Positions 63,976 to 64,000 of a stretch of 64,000 bases of DNA are shown piece after piece. The position numbers and the translations under genes are program-made. The notes under the pieces are model-generated. The model did no database searches, was not told the origin of the DNA, and saw nothing but the letters and a program-made list of their open reading frames with translations. Source of the DNA: Frateuria flava (GTDB taxonomy: Bacteria > Pseudomonadota > Gammaproteobacteria > Xanthomonadales > Rhodanobacteraceae); the NCBI RefSeq assembly GCF_017837635.1, contig NZ_JAGJRS010000018.1, forward strand, positions 106,503 to 170,502. The letters are read 5' to 3'. Position 1 is the first letter of the stretch; the number at the start of each line of letters is the position of its first letter.

Positions 63976-64000
63976 ATGCTGGATCGGAAGACGATCGAGA
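63976..64000 (+). CDS. Possible start of next gene (partial)
   Basis: ATG 63976 with AAGGGG 8 nt upstream, reading MLDRKTIE to the window edge. Too short to identify. Confidence 0.3.

Overview
The window is high-GC DNA with dense, mostly short operons and many 4-nt or 1-nt start/stop overlaps. Gene content (fused IcmF mutase, FeS photolyase with DUF2256, UdgX with its radical SAM partner, RAYT transposases with REP-type repeats, many exported proteins of unknown role) suggests a gammaproteobacterium of the Xanthomonadales, probably Rhodanobacteraceae. This is inferred from protein families only; no rRNA or tRNA gene was recognised.

Layout. 1-7.9 kb: a truncated serine hydrolase, a small metal-binding-like protein, a methyltransferase, an orphan Tsi6-like immunity gene, YdeI-like and DUF3228 proteins, a large PAS/GAF hybrid histidine kinase and a GST. 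8-19.1 kb: mtfA-like peptidase, CLC channel, pyrC, then a light/DNA-repair neighbourhood (BLUF protein, DUF2256, FeS photolyase), a BON lipoprotein, a DUF2231/sorbosone-dehydrogenase pair, and a radical SAM/UdgX repair operon. 19.2-30 kb: exported peptidases (M24, M14, aspartic), a wHTH-TPR regulator and a lipoprotein hydrolase. 30.1-32 kb: a 55-residue peptide gene followed, across a perfect hairpin, by an asparagine-synthetase-like enzyme without the N-terminal Cys, a candidate RiPP cassette. 32-45 kb: EptA-like transferase, glycosyltransferase, FMN-type oxidoreductase, diguanylate cyclase, PhoD and hypothetical proteins.

45.5-54.5 kb is the accessory island. It holds a frameshifted Tse2-like toxin with a possible small immunity partner, two intact RAYT transposases each framed by perfect 19-bp inverted repeats, at least three RAYT fragments, a DUF262-HNH nuclease, and a two-reverse-transcriptase system that fits DRT3 (drt3a, drt3b). 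The reverse transcriptases are followed by a strongly folded intergenic region with a CACACACA loop, very probably the DRT3 ncRNA. This part is visibly more AT-rich than its surroundings.

54.5-64 kb returns to core genes: icmF (with two in-frame repeat insertions in its linker, one of them a 31-bp perfect inverted repeat sharing the RAYT repeat core), an EF-hand protein, a TetR/hydrolase operon with a visible operator, an M48 lipoprotein peptidase, a seven-unit palindromic array, a WXXGXW-type protein and leucine dehydrogenase with its terminator.
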